A stretch of 64,000 bases of DNA, taken from positions 186,001-250,000 of the forward strand of contig FCOD02000006.1 in NCBI GenBank assembly GCA_001544655.2, in the 5' to 3' direction. Under the pieces are notes generated by a model. That model was not told where the DNA came from and did no database searches. It saw only the letters and a program-made list of their open reading frames with translations. Both the position numbers and the translations under genes were made by a program. The stretch is from Caballeronia turbans (GTDB taxonomy: Bacteria; Pseudomonadota; Gammaproteobacteria; Burkholderiales; Burkholderiaceae). Shown piece after piece: positions 1 to 10,047 of this stretch; positions within the stretch are counted from its first letter, which is position 1, and every line of letters begins with the position of its first letter.

Positions 1-111
1 GTCCGCTCCATTCTAGCGAGAAACGACGGGCGTGCCGCGCAACGTCGCGCGGTCCCGTCGCAACACGACCGTCCAACCTCGCCCACGGTTCTTTTCGATC
101 TCTGACTATGG

Positions 112-117
112 TGTAAT
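112..117 (+). promoter_or_regulatory. -10-like box just before nadK
   Basis: TGTAAT lies exactly 6 nt before the nadK ATG. A transcript from the usual distance would begin at or next to the start codon, so nadK may have a leaderless mRNA. No good -35 box is seen. Confidence 0.35.
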
Positions 118-123
118 GCCGGC

Positions 124-1020
124 ATGGAAATTGGCCAATTCAAGACCGTCGCCCTCGTGGGGCGCACCAACACGCCAGGCATCGAGGCGCCGCTGAGATC
201 GCTCGCCGGTCTTCTTGCGCAGCAAGGCTTCGAGGTCGTGTTCGAGGCGGGCACCGCGAAAGACGTCGGTGTGACGGAGTTTCCCGCGCTGTCCATCGCG
301 GAGATGGGTGCGCGCGCGGACGTCGCAATCGTGCTCGGCGGCGACGGCACCATGCTCGGCATCGGCCGACAGCTCGCACCCTACAAGACGCCGCTCATCG
401 GCGTGAATCACGGGCGGCTCGGCTTCATCACGGACATTCCGCTCAAGGCGATGCAGGAAATCGTCCCGCAACTGCTCGCCGGCCAGTTCGAGCGCGAGGA
501 GCGCAGCCTGCTCGAAGCGCGCATCGTGCGCGACGACAAGCCGATCTATCACGCACTCGCGTTCAACGACGTCGTGGTGAATCGCAGCGGCTTTTCCGGC
601 ATGGCGGAGCTGCGCGTGTCGGTGGACGGCCACTTCATGTACAACCAGCGCTCGGACGGCCTGATCGTCGCGACGCCGACGGGCTCGACCGCTTACGCGC
701 TGTCGTCGGCGGGGCCGATTCTTCATCCTCAGTTGCAAGGCTTTGTGCTCGTGCCGATCGCGCCGCATTCGCTGTCGAACCGTCCGATCGTGCTGCCTGA
801 CGATTCGAAGGTGACCATCCAGATCATCGGCGGACGGGACGTCAACGTGAATTTCGACATGCAGTCCTTCACCGCCGTCGAATTGAACGACGCGATCGAA
901 GTGCGGCGCTCGAAGCACACGGTGCCGGTGCTGCATCCGGTCGGCTACAGCACTTACGCGACGCTGCGCAAGAAGCTGCACTGGAACGAGCATCCGTCGC
1001 AGGACGCCTCTTCGCTCTGA
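124..1020 (+). CDS. nadK: NAD kinase
   Basis: ATP-dependent NAD kinase, which phosphorylates NAD to NADP in the cytosol and so supplies the cell's NADPH pool. The 298-residue protein has the family hallmark GGDG at residues 72-75 (LGGDGTMLG) and the second conserved block [10 protein letters not shown] near residue 184, followed by the C-terminal beta-rich region; the length is typical for proteobacteria. It is followed 35 bp later by recN on the same strand, as usual in Burkholderiaceae. No Shine-Dalgarno sequence is obvious before the ATG. A strong call. Confidence 0.96.
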   Translation: MEIGQFKTVALVGRTNTPGIEAPLRSLAGLLAQQGFEVVFEAGTAKDVGVTEFPALSIAEMGARADVAIVLGGDGTMLGIGRQLAPYKTPLIGVNHGRLGFITDIPLKAMQEIVPQLLAGQFEREERSLLEARIVRDDKPIYHALAFNDVVVNRSGFSGMAELRVSVDGHFMYNQRSDGLIVATPTGSTAYALSSAGPILHPQLQGFVLVPIAPHSLSNRPIVLPDDSKVTIQIIGGRDVNVNFDMQSFTAVELNDAIEVRRSKHTVPVLHPVGYSTYATLRKKLHWNEHPSQDASSL

Positions 1021-1055
1021 ACTAACTTCTCGTCTTCCCCTTTCCCGAAGCGTCC

Positions 1056-2708
1056 ATGCTCCGTCATCTTTCCATTCGAGATTTCGTCATCGTCGCCACG
1101 CTGGATATCGATTTCGATCCAGGTTTCACGGTCTTTTCGGGAGAAACCGGCGCGGGCAAGTCGATCCTGATCGACGCCCTCGCGCTCACGCTCGGCGCCC
1201 GCGGCGACGCGAGTGTCGTGCGCACGGGCCAGGCGCGCGCCGATATCACCGCGGAGTTCGGCACCCATCCTTTGGTGACGCGCTGGCTGGACGAGCACGC
1301 GTTGGCGCAAGACAGCGACTCGGTCATGCTGCGCCGGGTGATCGATTCGGGCGGCCGCTCCCGCGCATTCATTAACGGCACGCCCGCGACGCTCGCGCAG
1401 CTTCGCGAAGTGGGTGAAATGCTCGTCGACATCCACGGGCAGCACGCGCATCAGTTGCTGATGCGTCCCGACGCGCAGCGCGAACTCTTCGACACGCACG
1501 CGCAGTTGCTCGACACCGCCGGCGCGGTGAGTCGCGCGTGGCGGGCCATGCGCGACGCGCAGCAGGCCGTCGAGGCCGCGCAAAGCCGCGACCGCGAGCT
1601 GCAACTGGAGCGCGAACGCCTCGCGTGGCAACTGAGCGAATTCGACAAACTCGCGCCGCAACCGGGCGAATGGGAAGAAGTGAGCGCGGAGCATCATCGG
1701 CTGTCGCATTCGGCGAGTCTCATCGACGGCGTGCAGGGCGCGCTCGGCGCGCTTTCGGAGTCCGACGAGGCCATGATCTCGCAGCTCGGCACGATCATCT
1801 CGAAGGTGCGCGGCCTCGCCGATATCGATCCCGCGCTTAATGACGTGCTCGCGTCGCTCGAACCGGCGGAGATCCAGTTGCAGGAGGCGTCGTATTCGCT
1901 GTCGCATTACGCGCAGCGGCTCGAACTCGATCCCGACCGGCTCGCGCAAGTCGAAAGGCGCATGGATCAACTTCACTCGACGGCACGCAAGTTCCGCCTT
2001 CAGCCCGAAACGCTGCCCGAGGAACACGACGCGCGCCGCCGCCAGCTCGCCGAACTCGACGCCGCCGCCGATCTCGACGCGCTCAACGCCGCAGCGGACA
2101 AAGCGAAAGGCGAATATCTCGCGCACGCCAACGTGCTGTCGAAGGCGCGCGCGAAGGCCGCGAAGCATCTCTCGAAAGCAGTCACCGCCGGCATGCAGGA
2201 ATTGTCGATGGCGGGCGGCAGCTTCGAAGTCGCGCTCGTGCCCCTCGCCGAAGGCGGCGCCAACGGGCTGGAGCAGGTCGAGTTCCGCGTTGCCGGTCAT
2301 GCGGGCGTCGCGTTGAGACCGCTCGCGAAAGTCGCGTCAGGCGGCGAACTGGCGCGTATCAGCCTCGCGCTCGCCGTGATCGCGAGCACCGCGAGCCCGA
2401 CGCCCACGCTCATCTTCGACGAGGTGGACACGGGCATCGGCGGCGGTGTCGCGGAGGTGGTCGGGCGTCTGCTACATCAACTCGGGCGTGACCGTCAGGT
2501 CCTGTGCGTGACCCACCTGCCGCAGGTGGCCGCGCGCGGCGATCAGCACTTCCAGGTCGCGAAGTCTCCGGACGACGCCGGCGGCACCGTGAGCACGGTG
2601 ACCCCGCTCGACAAGAGCAGGCGCATCGAGGAAGTCGCGCGCATGCTGGGCGGGCTGGAGATCACCGCGACCACGCGCAAGCACGCGAAGGAAATGCTGG
2701 CCGCCTGA
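1056..2708 (+). CDS. recN: DNA repair protein RecN
   Basis: SMC-like ATPase acting early in double-strand-break repair. Walker A is GETGAGKS at residues 29-36; the ABC signature SGGELARIS is near residue 428 and the Walker B/D-loop segment DEVDTGIGG near residue 452. The middle 160-370 is charged and Glu/Arg/Ala-rich, as expected for the coiled coil. At 550 aa it is full length. It follows nadK closely and ends 7 bp before the end of convergent glnE, so the two transcripts must terminate close together or overlap. Confidence 0.96.
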   Translation: MLRHLSIRDFVIVATLDIDFDPGFTVFSGETGAGKSILIDALALTLGARGDASVVRTGQARADITAEFGTHPLVTRWLDEHALAQDSDSVMLRRVIDSGGRSRAFINGTPATLAQLREVGEMLVDIHGQHAHQLLMRPDAQRELFDTHAQLLDTAGAVSRAWRAMRDAQQAVEAAQSRDRELQLERERLAWQLSEFDKLAPQPGEWEEVSAEHHRLSHSASLIDGVQGALGALSESDEAMISQLGTIISKVRGLADIDPALNDVLASLEPAEIQLQEASYSLSHYAQRLELDPDRLAQVERRMDQLHSTARKFRLQPETLPEEHDARRRQLAELDAAADLDALNAAADKAKGEYLAHANVLSKARAKAAKHLSKAVTAGMQELSMAGGSFEVALVPLAEGGANGLEQVEFRVAGHAGVALRPLAKVASGGELARISLALAVIASTASPTPTLIFDEVDTGIGGGVAEVVGRLLHQLGRDRQVLCVTHLPQVAARGDQHFQVAKSPDDAGGTVSTVTPLDKSRRIEEVARMLGGLEITATTRKHAKEMLAA

Positions 2709-2715
2709 AGCCGGC

Positions 2716-5508
2716 TCAGCCCGCCACGCTGAACACCCGCTCCCACAACGCTGTCACCGCGTCGCGCTCGGTCTGAACCTCGGCCGGATCGACGCGCGCC
2801 TTCTCCATGCCGTCGAGCCGCAGCGTGTGCTGGAGCTTGCGGTAATGCCGGTAAGCCGCGCCGATGACTTCCGCTTGCGCTTCGGCGATCAGTCCGCTTT
2901 GCGCAGCGATCTTGAGCAGCGTGATATTGCCCGCGTTGCGCAGAAACGCGCGATGCTCGCGCGCATGCAGCAGCACCCAGTACTGCACGATGAACTCGAT
3001 ATCGACCATGCCGCCGCGATCGTGCTTCAGGTCGAACAGTTCGCTGCGATTCGGATGGCCGTCGGCGACGCGCTGACGCATCGTCGCGATCTCGCGCGCC
3101 AGAGCGGCGGCATCGCGCTCCATGATGAGCACGTCGGCGCGAATCTTCTCGAACTCCGCGCCGATTTCGGCATCGCCCGCGCTATAGCGTGCGCGCGAAA
3201 GCGCCTGATGCTCCCAGACCCACGCGGTGTTCGCCGCGTCGCCCTCGCGGATCTGATAGCGGCGAAACGTTGCGAGATCGGTCACGAGCAGGCCGGATTC
3301 ACCGTTCGGCCGCAGGCGCAAATCGACGTCGAACAGCGTGCCCGCGCCGGTCGCCGCCGTGAGCCACGTGATGAGGCGGCGCGTGAACATCGCGTAGATG
3401 TCGGAGGCCGCGTCGTCGTCATCGTCGTAGAGAAAGATGAGATCGAGATCCGACGCGTAGCCCAGTTCCTTGCCGCCGAGCTTCCCGTACGCGATGACCG
3501 AGAAACGCGGCGTCTCGCGATGCCGCTTCGGGAACTGCTTCCACACGGTTCGTACGGTTACGTCGAGCACGGCATCGGCGAGTTCGGAAAGACGGTCGCT
3601 CACATGCTCGACGCTCAAATGGCCGGCGAGATCGATCAGCAGAATGCGGAACACTTCGGCCTGGTGCGCGTGACGCAACAGATCCATCTGATGCTCGACG
3701 TCCTCGGCAGCATCGAGCCGCGCGATCAGCGAGCGCTTGAACTCGGACCAGTCGAACGGGCTGGCGATCGCTTCGTCGTCGAGTAATTCGTCGAGCAATT
3801 GGGGATGGCGGATCAGATAGCCCGCCGCCCAGCGCGAGCCCGACAGCACCGACAGCACGCGCTCGAGCGCCGCCGGATATTCCGTCAGCAATGCGAGATA
3901 CGCGCCGCGTTTGCCGATCGCTTCGAGCAGATCGAACAGCCGCACGATGATGTCGCCGCGCTTGCCCGCATCGTTCGACTGCACGGCTTCGAGCGCCCGC
4001 TGCGCAACGATGTCGAAGCGCTCGCGGCTCTGCGACGGCAAGCCTGCATAACGCGCCGAATTCCACACGCCGGTCAGACGCGAAAGCACTGGCGCGGGGT
4101 CCGCAAAGCCGAGTTCCGCCAGGCGTGCGGCGAGTTCTTCCTGCGCGGAGTCGTCGGCGAGCGCGCTGCTCCAGATCCACGACGCCGCCGAATCCTCCGC
4201 GACGCCGCAGCCGCCCTGCCCGCTCACCTTGTCGGCGAAGATCGCGTCGAACTGCTGCTCGACGAGCTCGCGATGCGCATCGAGCTTTTCCATCAGCGCG
4301 GCATAGTCCGCGAAACCGAGCGACTTCGCGAGCCGCGCGCGCTCGTCGTCCGCGACGGGCATCGCGTGCGTCTGCGCGTCGTTGCGATATTGCAGCCGAT
4401 GCTCGACCGTGCGCAGGAACAGATACGCGTCGGACAGCGCCGCGCACACGTCGGGCGCGAGCAAGCCGTGCGCGGCGGCGCGTTCGAGCACGGCGAGCGT
4501 CGGACGAATGCGGAAATCCGCCGCCTGACCGCCGCGAATCAACTGAAACACTTGCGCGCTGAACTCGATCTCCCGGATGCCGCCGCGTCCGAGCTTGATG
4601 TCGTCGGCTTTGTCGGGGCGCATCGATGCGCGCCGCCGCGCTTCCTGCCGAATCTGCTGATGCAGCGAGCGGATCGCCGCGATCACGCCGTAATCGAGAT
4701 AGCGCCGGTAGATGAACGGCGTCGCGATCGCTTCGAGCTGTTTCATGAGGCGCCTGGCGGATTCGCTTTGTGTCTCCGAAACGAGCCGCCCCTTGATCCA
4801 TGCGTAGCGCTCCCACTCGCGGCCCTGCACGTAGAAATACTCTTCGAGCATCCCGAGGCTGCACACGAGCGGGCCGGAATCGCCGTTGGGCCGCAGCCGC
4901 ATGTCGACGCGGAACACATAGCCGTCCTGCGTGATCTCCGCGAGCGCGCCGATCAGACGTTTGCCGAGCCGTGTGAAGAATTCCTGCGTCGCGAGCGCGG
5001 AGCGCGTGCCGCCCGAGGTTTCGCCGTCCTCTTCATAAACGAAGATCAGGTCGATGTCCGACGATGCGTTCAGCTCGCGCCCGCCGAGCTTGCCCATGCC
5101 GACGACGCCCAGCGTGAGCCGCTCGCCGTCCGGTCCGCGCGGTTCGCCGAAGAGCGCTTCGAGATCCGCGGACAACACCGCGAGCGCGCGCTGGACGGTG
5201 ACTTCGGCGAGATCGGTCATCGCGCCGGTGACTTCGGCGACATCCGCCGCGCCCGCGAGATCGCGCTCCATCACCGTGCAAAACACATCCGTTCGCAGTC
5301 GACGCAGCGCGGTCTTGAGCGCGGCCTCGTCGAGCACGCCGTTTTCGGTGCACGGCTTGCAGTGCGCATCGAGACGCGCCTCGATCCATGCGCGCGTGAT
5401 GCGCGAGCGCGCCCACTGCGCGACATTCGACGCCAGTTCGGGCCGCGCTGCATACGCGCGCGCCGCATAGTTGGAATAGTCGGAACTGAGGAGAGTGTCG
5501 GCGGTCAT
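2716..5508 (-). CDS. glnE: Bifunctional glutamine synthetase adenylyltransferase/adenylyl-removing enzyme
   Basis: Controls glutamine synthetase by adding and removing AMP in response to nitrogen state (PII/glutamine). The protein is 930 aa, close to the 946 aa of E. coli GlnE, and carries the two expected nucleotidyltransferase motifs: GMGKLGGREL...SDIDLIF near residue 136 (removal half) and YGKLGGKEL...SDLDLIF near residue 671 (transfer half). I chose the start at 5508 (MTADTLLSSDYS) because the 76 codons upstream in the same frame look non-coding and the family N-terminus begins here. It is divergent from yhdP with a 183-bp shared upstream region. Confidence 0.95.
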   Translation of the reverse strand: MTADTLLSSDYSNYAARAYAARPELASNVAQWARSRITRAWIEARLDAHCKPCTENGVLDEAALKTALRRLRTDVFCTVMERDLAGAADVAEVTGAMTDLAEVTVQRALAVLSADLEALFGEPRGPDGERLTLGVVGMGKLGGRELNASSDIDLIFVYEEDGETSGGTRSALATQEFFTRLGKRLIGALAEITQDGYVFRVDMRLRPNGDSGPLVCSLGMLEEYFYVQGREWERYAWIKGRLVSETQSESARRLMKQLEAIATPFIYRRYLDYGVIAAIRSLHQQIRQEARRRASMRPDKADDIKLGRGGIREIEFSAQVFQLIRGGQAADFRIRPTLAVLERAAAHGLLAPDVCAALSDAYLFLRTVEHRLQYRNDAQTHAMPVADDERARLAKSLGFADYAALMEKLDAHRELVEQQFDAIFADKVSGQGGCGVAEDSAASWIWSSALADDSAQEELAARLAELGFADPAPVLSRLTGVWNSARYAGLPSQSRERFDIVAQRALEAVQSNDAGKRGDIIVRLFDLLEAIGKRGAYLALLTEYPAALERVLSVLSGSRWAAGYLIRHPQLLDELLDDEAIASPFDWSEFKRSLIARLDAAEDVEHQMDLLRHAHQAEVFRILLIDLAGHLSVEHVSDRLSELADAVLDVTVRTVWKQFPKRHRETPRFSVIAYGKLGGKELGYASDLDLIFLYDDDDDAASDIYAMFTRRLITWLTAATGAGTLFDVDLRLRPNGESGLLVTDLATFRRYQIREGDAANTAWVWEHQALSRARYSAGDAEIGAEFEKIRADVLIMERDAAALAREIATMRQRVADGHPNRSELFDLKHDRGGMVDIEFIVQYWVLLHAREHRAFLRNAGNITLLKIAAQSGLIAEAQAEVIGAAYRHYRKLQHTLRLDGMEKARVDPAEVQTERDAVTALWERVFSVAG

Positions 5509-5691
5509 GAATGGTTGGGTTCGCTCATTGCTTCCGGTAAGACATAACGCTTCACGCATTGCGCCGCGAGTCTTGCCGGGCGCGACTTTGCGAGCATCCA
5601 CGCGTACACGGGCAGCGGCCTTCCCCGCTTTGCCCGTGTTACATTTCAGCGTCAAACACGCAAAACTACCATATCGCCCGACAGCAGCAGC

Positions 5692-8600
5692 ATGTCCGAC
5701 AGCAGACGATCCGTCGACCCGACCGAAGTTGGACAAGCCAAGCCCAGCGGCAACGCCGAGCGCGTGCTTTCACGCGTCTTCAAAATCGTTCTGGTCATCG
5801 CGGCCATCGCGTATTTCGCGGTGGCGGGCGTGTATGTCGGCCTGCGCTATATCGTCATGCCGCAGGTCGATTCGTTCCGGCCGCGCATCGAGGAACTCGT
5901 CTCATCGAAGATTCAGGCGCAGTTGCATATCGGCAGGATTTCCGCGCGATGGTCGGGGCTTTCGCCGACACTCGATATCGACAATCTGAGCATCGACGCC
6001 GCCGATGGCTCGCCGGGTCTCGCCGTGCCGCACGCGAGCGCGAGCATCGCGTGGGCCTCGCTGCTGCATCTGCGGCCCAAGCTCGCGGACCTGACCGTCG
6101 ACGGCCCCGACGTGATCATCGCGCGCAATGCGGACGGCGCGCTGACCGTCGCGGGCGTGCCGATTCCCACGCATCGGACCGGCTCGAACGCGTTCACGAC
6201 CTGGCTGCTCGGCCAGGACCGCATCCTTCTGCGCGACGGCACGCTGCGCTGGCGCGACGCTCAACGCGCCGCGCCCGAGATCGCGTTCAAGCGCCTGCAT
6301 CTCGCGATCATCAACGACGGCACGCGGCATCGGCTCGCGCTCAAGGCGCCCGCCGACGGCGACGTGCTGCACGGCCCGCTCGACTTGCGCGCGGACTTCC
6401 GTCATCAGCCTTTTTCCGCGATGGGCGCGCCCGCCAACTGGGCCGGCCGTCTCTACATGTCGACCGGGCCGGTCGATCTGCCGATGCTCGCGCGCTACGT
6501 GAAGCTGCCTTTCCAGATGTACGGCGGGCGCATCAACAACCAGATCTGGCTGAACTTCGCCGGCGGCCAGTTGCAGAACGCGACCGGCGAGCTGACCGGC
6601 GCGAACGTCGCGCTGCGCGTGCGCGCGACGCAGCCGCGTCTCGATCTGCCGATCGCGCGCTTCGGCTGGAGCATCGACAGGAACGACACCGAGTACACGT
6701 TGAATCTGCGCGACCTGCATGCGGAGCTCGGCCAGCCGCCGCTCGAGGACGGCACGCCGGTCACGCGCCTGCTCGTGTCGCGCTCGCTGACGGGCACATA
6801 TCGGCCGCCGGGCGTGGGCAAGGGACAACTGGTGCGGCTGACGGGCGATTCCGTCGATATCGGCATCCTTGCGGAATTCACGCGCGCGCTGCCGGTGCCG
6901 GCAAAAGTGCTCAACGAACTCGTGCGCTTCAATCCGCGCGGCCAGGTGTCGAACTACACGATCTTCACCGAGCGCGCCGCGCCGAAGACCGAACAAGAAG
7001 CGCAGGAGCAGCGCAAGAAGGGCGACGCGCCGCTTTTGCACTACGCGCTGAAGGGCGATCTCCAGGGTCTTAGCATCCAGGCGCAGGAGCCGCCACCCGG
7101 ACTCACGATCAACAATCATCCCCGCGCGGGCATTCCGGGCGTCGAGAACATGTGGGGCACGGTCGACGCGAACGAGAAGGAAGGCCGGATCACGATCGAC
7201 ACGAAGAACGTGGCCGTCATCATCCCCGGCGCGTTCGACGATCCCCGCCTCACCTTCGACTCGCTGCAAGGCAATGCGCGCTGGACTGTGGCCGACGCGA
7301 TCGCGCCGGGCGAACTGCGCCGCGCCTTCACGATCCACCTCGAAAGACTGCGCGTCAAAAACGCCGACGCCGAAGGCGAAGCCACCGCCGATTACTGGAA
7401 CCAGGGCCACGGACGCGGCAATCTCGACCTGAAGGCGAAGGTCGCGCATCTGAAGGTGACGAGCCTCGTGCGCTATCTGCCGACGAGCCTGAACGAGCGC
7501 GTGCGCGTCTATCTCGGCCATGCACTGCAGGCGGGCGTCGCGAAGAACGGAACGATCGAAGTGCACGGCGATCTCACGCGCTTCCCTTACGCGAAGTTTC
7601 CCGACGCGGGCATCTTCCGCATCGAGGCGCCGTTCAGCGGCGGCAAGTTCGACCCGACGCCGTTTCCGCCGCGCAAGATGGCCAACGGCCTGCCGAACTT
7701 CTGGCCGGCGTTCGAGGGCATCGACGGCACATTCACGCTCGCGCAGAACAAGCTCGGGTTCGACATCGACAAGGGGCATTACCGCGGCGTGAAGGTTTCG
7801 AAGGTCATCGGACGCATCGACGATACGGGCAATCGTGAGACGAAGTTGTGGATCGACGGCAAGGCACGCGGCCCGCTCACCGACATGCTGCAATACGTCG
7901 ACGACAGTTCGCTCGGCCTGATGGCGAAGCACGCGACGCGCAAGATCGACGCCAAAGGCGACGCCGCACTCGCGCTCACGCTCGGCATTCCGCGCTATCG
8001 TCCGCCCGCGCCGCAACCGCCGATCAAGCCCGAGTACAAAGGCTCGCTCACCTTCGCGGACAACGAAGTCACCTACGGCAATCTGCCGCCGCTCACGCAT
8101 CTGCGCGGCCGCGCCGACTTCGCCGCGAAGACCGTGACGCTCGACGGCCTGACCGCGCAGTTGCTCGGCGGCGACGTGCGTGCAAAAGGCGGCGTGCAGC
8201 CCGACGGCAGCTATGCGATCGACGTGAACGGGCGCATCGGCGCGGACGCCGCCACGCGGCTCAACAAGCGGATCACGCCGCAGGTCGCGGAATTCATGAA
8301 GCGGATCAACGGCACCGCGCCTTACGAGCTGCACGTGCACGGCGCGAGGAACGCGTTGCCGATCGTGCAGGCTCGCTCGGATCTGACGGGACTCGGCATC
8401 GATCTGCCCGCGCCGTTCAGCAAGCCGCAAGGCACGCCGATGCCCTTCTCTTTCACGTTCCAGCCCGCGCCGGGCGGTGCGTCGGACCTGCACGACGCGC
8501 GGCTCAGCTTCGGGCCGGTGGCAGCGCATTACGTACTGCAGCAGATAGGCCGCGCGCAGGTCAGGATCGATCCGCAAAACGCGGCCGAGCCGATGAACAT

Positions 8601-9978
8601 GCGCGCGCGTCTGAAAGTCGTGCGCGGCGCGATCGGCTTGAACAAGGCCGCCGACTTGCCGGCCGAAGGCGTCATCGCGAACGCGGATCTGAACGAGCTC
8701 GATGCCGACGCATGGCGCAAGGTCTTCGCCGATATCGCCGCCGCCGGCGCCGCGACGCCGCAAGCCGCCGACGCGAACGCGCCTGCCCCCCCGATGAGCG
8801 AGAGCGTCAGTCAGTTCGTCCCGACGCGCGCTGCCATCCACATCACGACGCTCAAGCTGCTCGACCGGCGGTGGGAGAACATCGCGATCGACGCGAGCGG
8901 TGCCGATCGCAAGTGGCAGGCGAACATCGCGTCGGATCGGGTGTCGGGCGATGTTGCGTGGACGCCGGGCGCGACCCGGGACAGTCCCGGCGCGTTGCAT
9001 GCGCGCTTCGCGAAAGTCGTGATTCCGGACAAGACGGGAAGCGAATCCACCGGGCAGGTCATGAAAAAGCCGCCGCGCAATGTGCCGACGATCGATCTCA
9101 TCGTGAACGAGCTCGTGTATCGCGGTCACAGCCTCGGGCGGCTCGAAGTCGACGCGCACAACGAAGTCATCGCCGACGAACCGATCTGGACACTCGACAA
9201 GCTCGAGCTCGCGAACCCCGACGCGACGCTCACCGCGAACGCCACGTGGCGCACGCTGCCGGGCGGCGTCGTAAAGGCAAACACCGGCGACGGCCCGCCG
9301 CGCCGCACGTCGCTCGCTTTCAAGCTCGATGTGAAGAACGGCGGACAGTTGATCGACCGTTTCGGCGCGCCGCGCGTCGTCAACTCGGGCAGCGGCACGG
9401 TCGCGGGCCATGCGGGCTGGAACGGCGGTCCGACTGCCGTCGATGTGAACACGCTCGATGGCGACGTCGCCGTCGATCTGCGTCACGGCCAGATCCTGCG
9501 TGCGCCGGGCGCGGCGAAGTGGCTCGGCATCTTCAGCCTGCGCAGCCTCGCCAACCTGCTGACGCTGCACTTCGAGGATGTCGTCGGAAAGGGGCTGCCG
9601 TTCGAGAAGATCACGGGCAATGCGAAGATCGTCGATGGCATCAGCCGCACGGACGACTTTCTCATGGTCACATCGCCCGCGCGCGTGCAGATGCAGGGCC
9701 TCGTCGATATGCCGAAGCAGACGCAGGACCTTCACGTGAAGGTGATTCCGACAGTCGGCGCGGGCGCGGCTGCGATCGGCGCCGCGGTGATCAATCCCTT
9801 GCTCGGCCTCGGCGTGCTTGCGGCGGACATCGCGCTGTCGGCATCGATTCAAAAAGCATTTGCGCTCGACTATTCGATCACCGGCTCATGGAGCAAACCC
9901 GTCGTTAAGCGGCTCACTGGCGATCAGGGTAAGATCGAAACACCCGCCGCCACCGCGGTTCCGTCCGCTGCCCGCTGA
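5692..9978 (+). CDS. yhdP: YhdP-family AsmA-like envelope protein (TIGR02099)
   Basis: A 1428-residue protein with one N-terminal transmembrane segment (about residues 33-58, FKIVLVIAAIAYFAVAGVYV) and a very long periplasmic part, ending in the conserved AsmA-like C-terminal region. YhdP/AsmA-like proteins of E. coli help move phospholipids to the outer membrane; that role is transferred by family only. It precedes a nitrilase-family gene and tldD, an order also seen in gammaproteobacteria. The length is normal for the family and no frameshift is seen. Confidence 0.9.
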   Translation: MSDSRRSVDPTEVGQAKPSGNAERVLSRVFKIVLVIAAIAYFAVAGVYVGLRYIVMPQVDSFRPRIEELVSSKIQAQLHIGRISARWSGLSPTLDIDNLSIDAADGSPGLAVPHASASIAWASLLHLRPKLADLTVDGPDVIIARNADGALTVAGVPIPTHRTGSNAFTTWLLGQDRILLRDGTLRWRDAQRAAPEIAFKRLHLAIINDGTRHRLALKAPADGDVLHGPLDLRADFRHQPFSAMGAPANWAGRLYMSTGPVDLPMLARYVKLPFQMYGGRINNQIWLNFAGGQLQNATGELTGANVALRVRATQPRLDLPIARFGWSIDRNDTEYTLNLRDLHAELGQPPLEDGTPVTRLLVSRSLTGTYRPPGVGKGQLVRLTGDSVDIGILAEFTRALPVPAKVLNELVRFNPRGQVSNYTIFTERAAPKTEQEAQEQRKKGDAPLLHYALKGDLQGLSIQAQEPPPGLTINNHPRAGIPGVENMWGTVDANEKEGRITIDTKNVAVIIPGAFDDPRLTFDSLQGNARWTVADAIAPGELRRAFTIHLERLRVKNADAEGEATADYWNQGHGRGNLDLKAKVAHLKVTSLVRYLPTSLNERVRVYLGHALQAGVAKNGTIEVHGDLTRFPYAKFPDAGIFRIEAPFSGGKFDPTPFPPRKMANGLPNFWPAFEGIDGTFTLAQNKLGFDIDKGHYRGVKVSKVIGRIDDTGNRETKLWIDGKARGPLTDMLQYVDDSSLGLMAKHATRKIDAKGDAALALTLGIPRYRPPAPQPPIKPEYKGSLTFADNEVTYGNLPPLTHLRGRADFAAKTVTLDGLTAQLLGGDVRAKGGVQPDGSYAIDVNGRIGADAATRLNKRITPQVAEFMKRINGTAPYELHVHGARNALPIVQARSDLTGLGIDLPAPFSKPQGTPMPFSFTFQPAPGGASDLHDARLSFGPVAAHYVLQQIGRAQVRIDPQNAAEPMNMRARLKVVRGAIGLNKAADLPAEGVIANADLNELDADAWRKVFADIAAAGAATPQAADANAPAPPMSESVSQFVPTRAAIHITTLKLLDRRWENIAIDASGADRKWQANIASDRVSGDVAWTPGATRDSPGALHARFAKVVIPDKTGSESTGQVMKKPPRNVPTIDLIVNELVYRGHSLGRLEVDAHNEVIADEPIWTLDKLELANPDATLTANATWRTLPGGVVKANTGDGPPRRTSLAFKLDVKNGGQLIDRFGAPRVVNSGSGTVAGHAGWNGGPTAVDVNTLDGDVAVDLRHGQILRAPGAAKWLGIFSLRSLANLLTLHFEDVVGKGLPFEKITGNAKIVDGISRTDDFLMVTSPARVQMQGLVDMPKQTQDLHVKVIPTVGAGAAAIGAAVINPLLGLGVLAADIALSASIQKAFALDYSITGSWSKPVVKRLTGDQGKIETPAATAVPSAAR

Positions 9979-10018
9979 AAACGGGCGGTCGCACCCGCCC
10001 CGGCGACGCCGTTTTTTC
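9977..10018 (+). terminator. Possible intrinsic terminator after yhdP
   Basis: Right after the yhdP stop there is a GGGCGG/CCGCCC hairpin, then a short CGGC-GAC-GCCG hairpin followed by six T. The U-tract is good but the last stem is only 4 bp, so termination may be partial and the next gene may be read through. Confidence 0.45.
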
Positions 10019-10047
10019 GTCCCCTTTTTTATCAGCGCACAAAAGAC

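Noticed and set aside
5902-9852. A 1316-codon open frame on the minus strand, antisense to yhdP
   Set aside because: It is the mirror of GC-rich codons; the product is Arg/His/Asp-rich low-information sequence while the plus-strand protein has clear family features.
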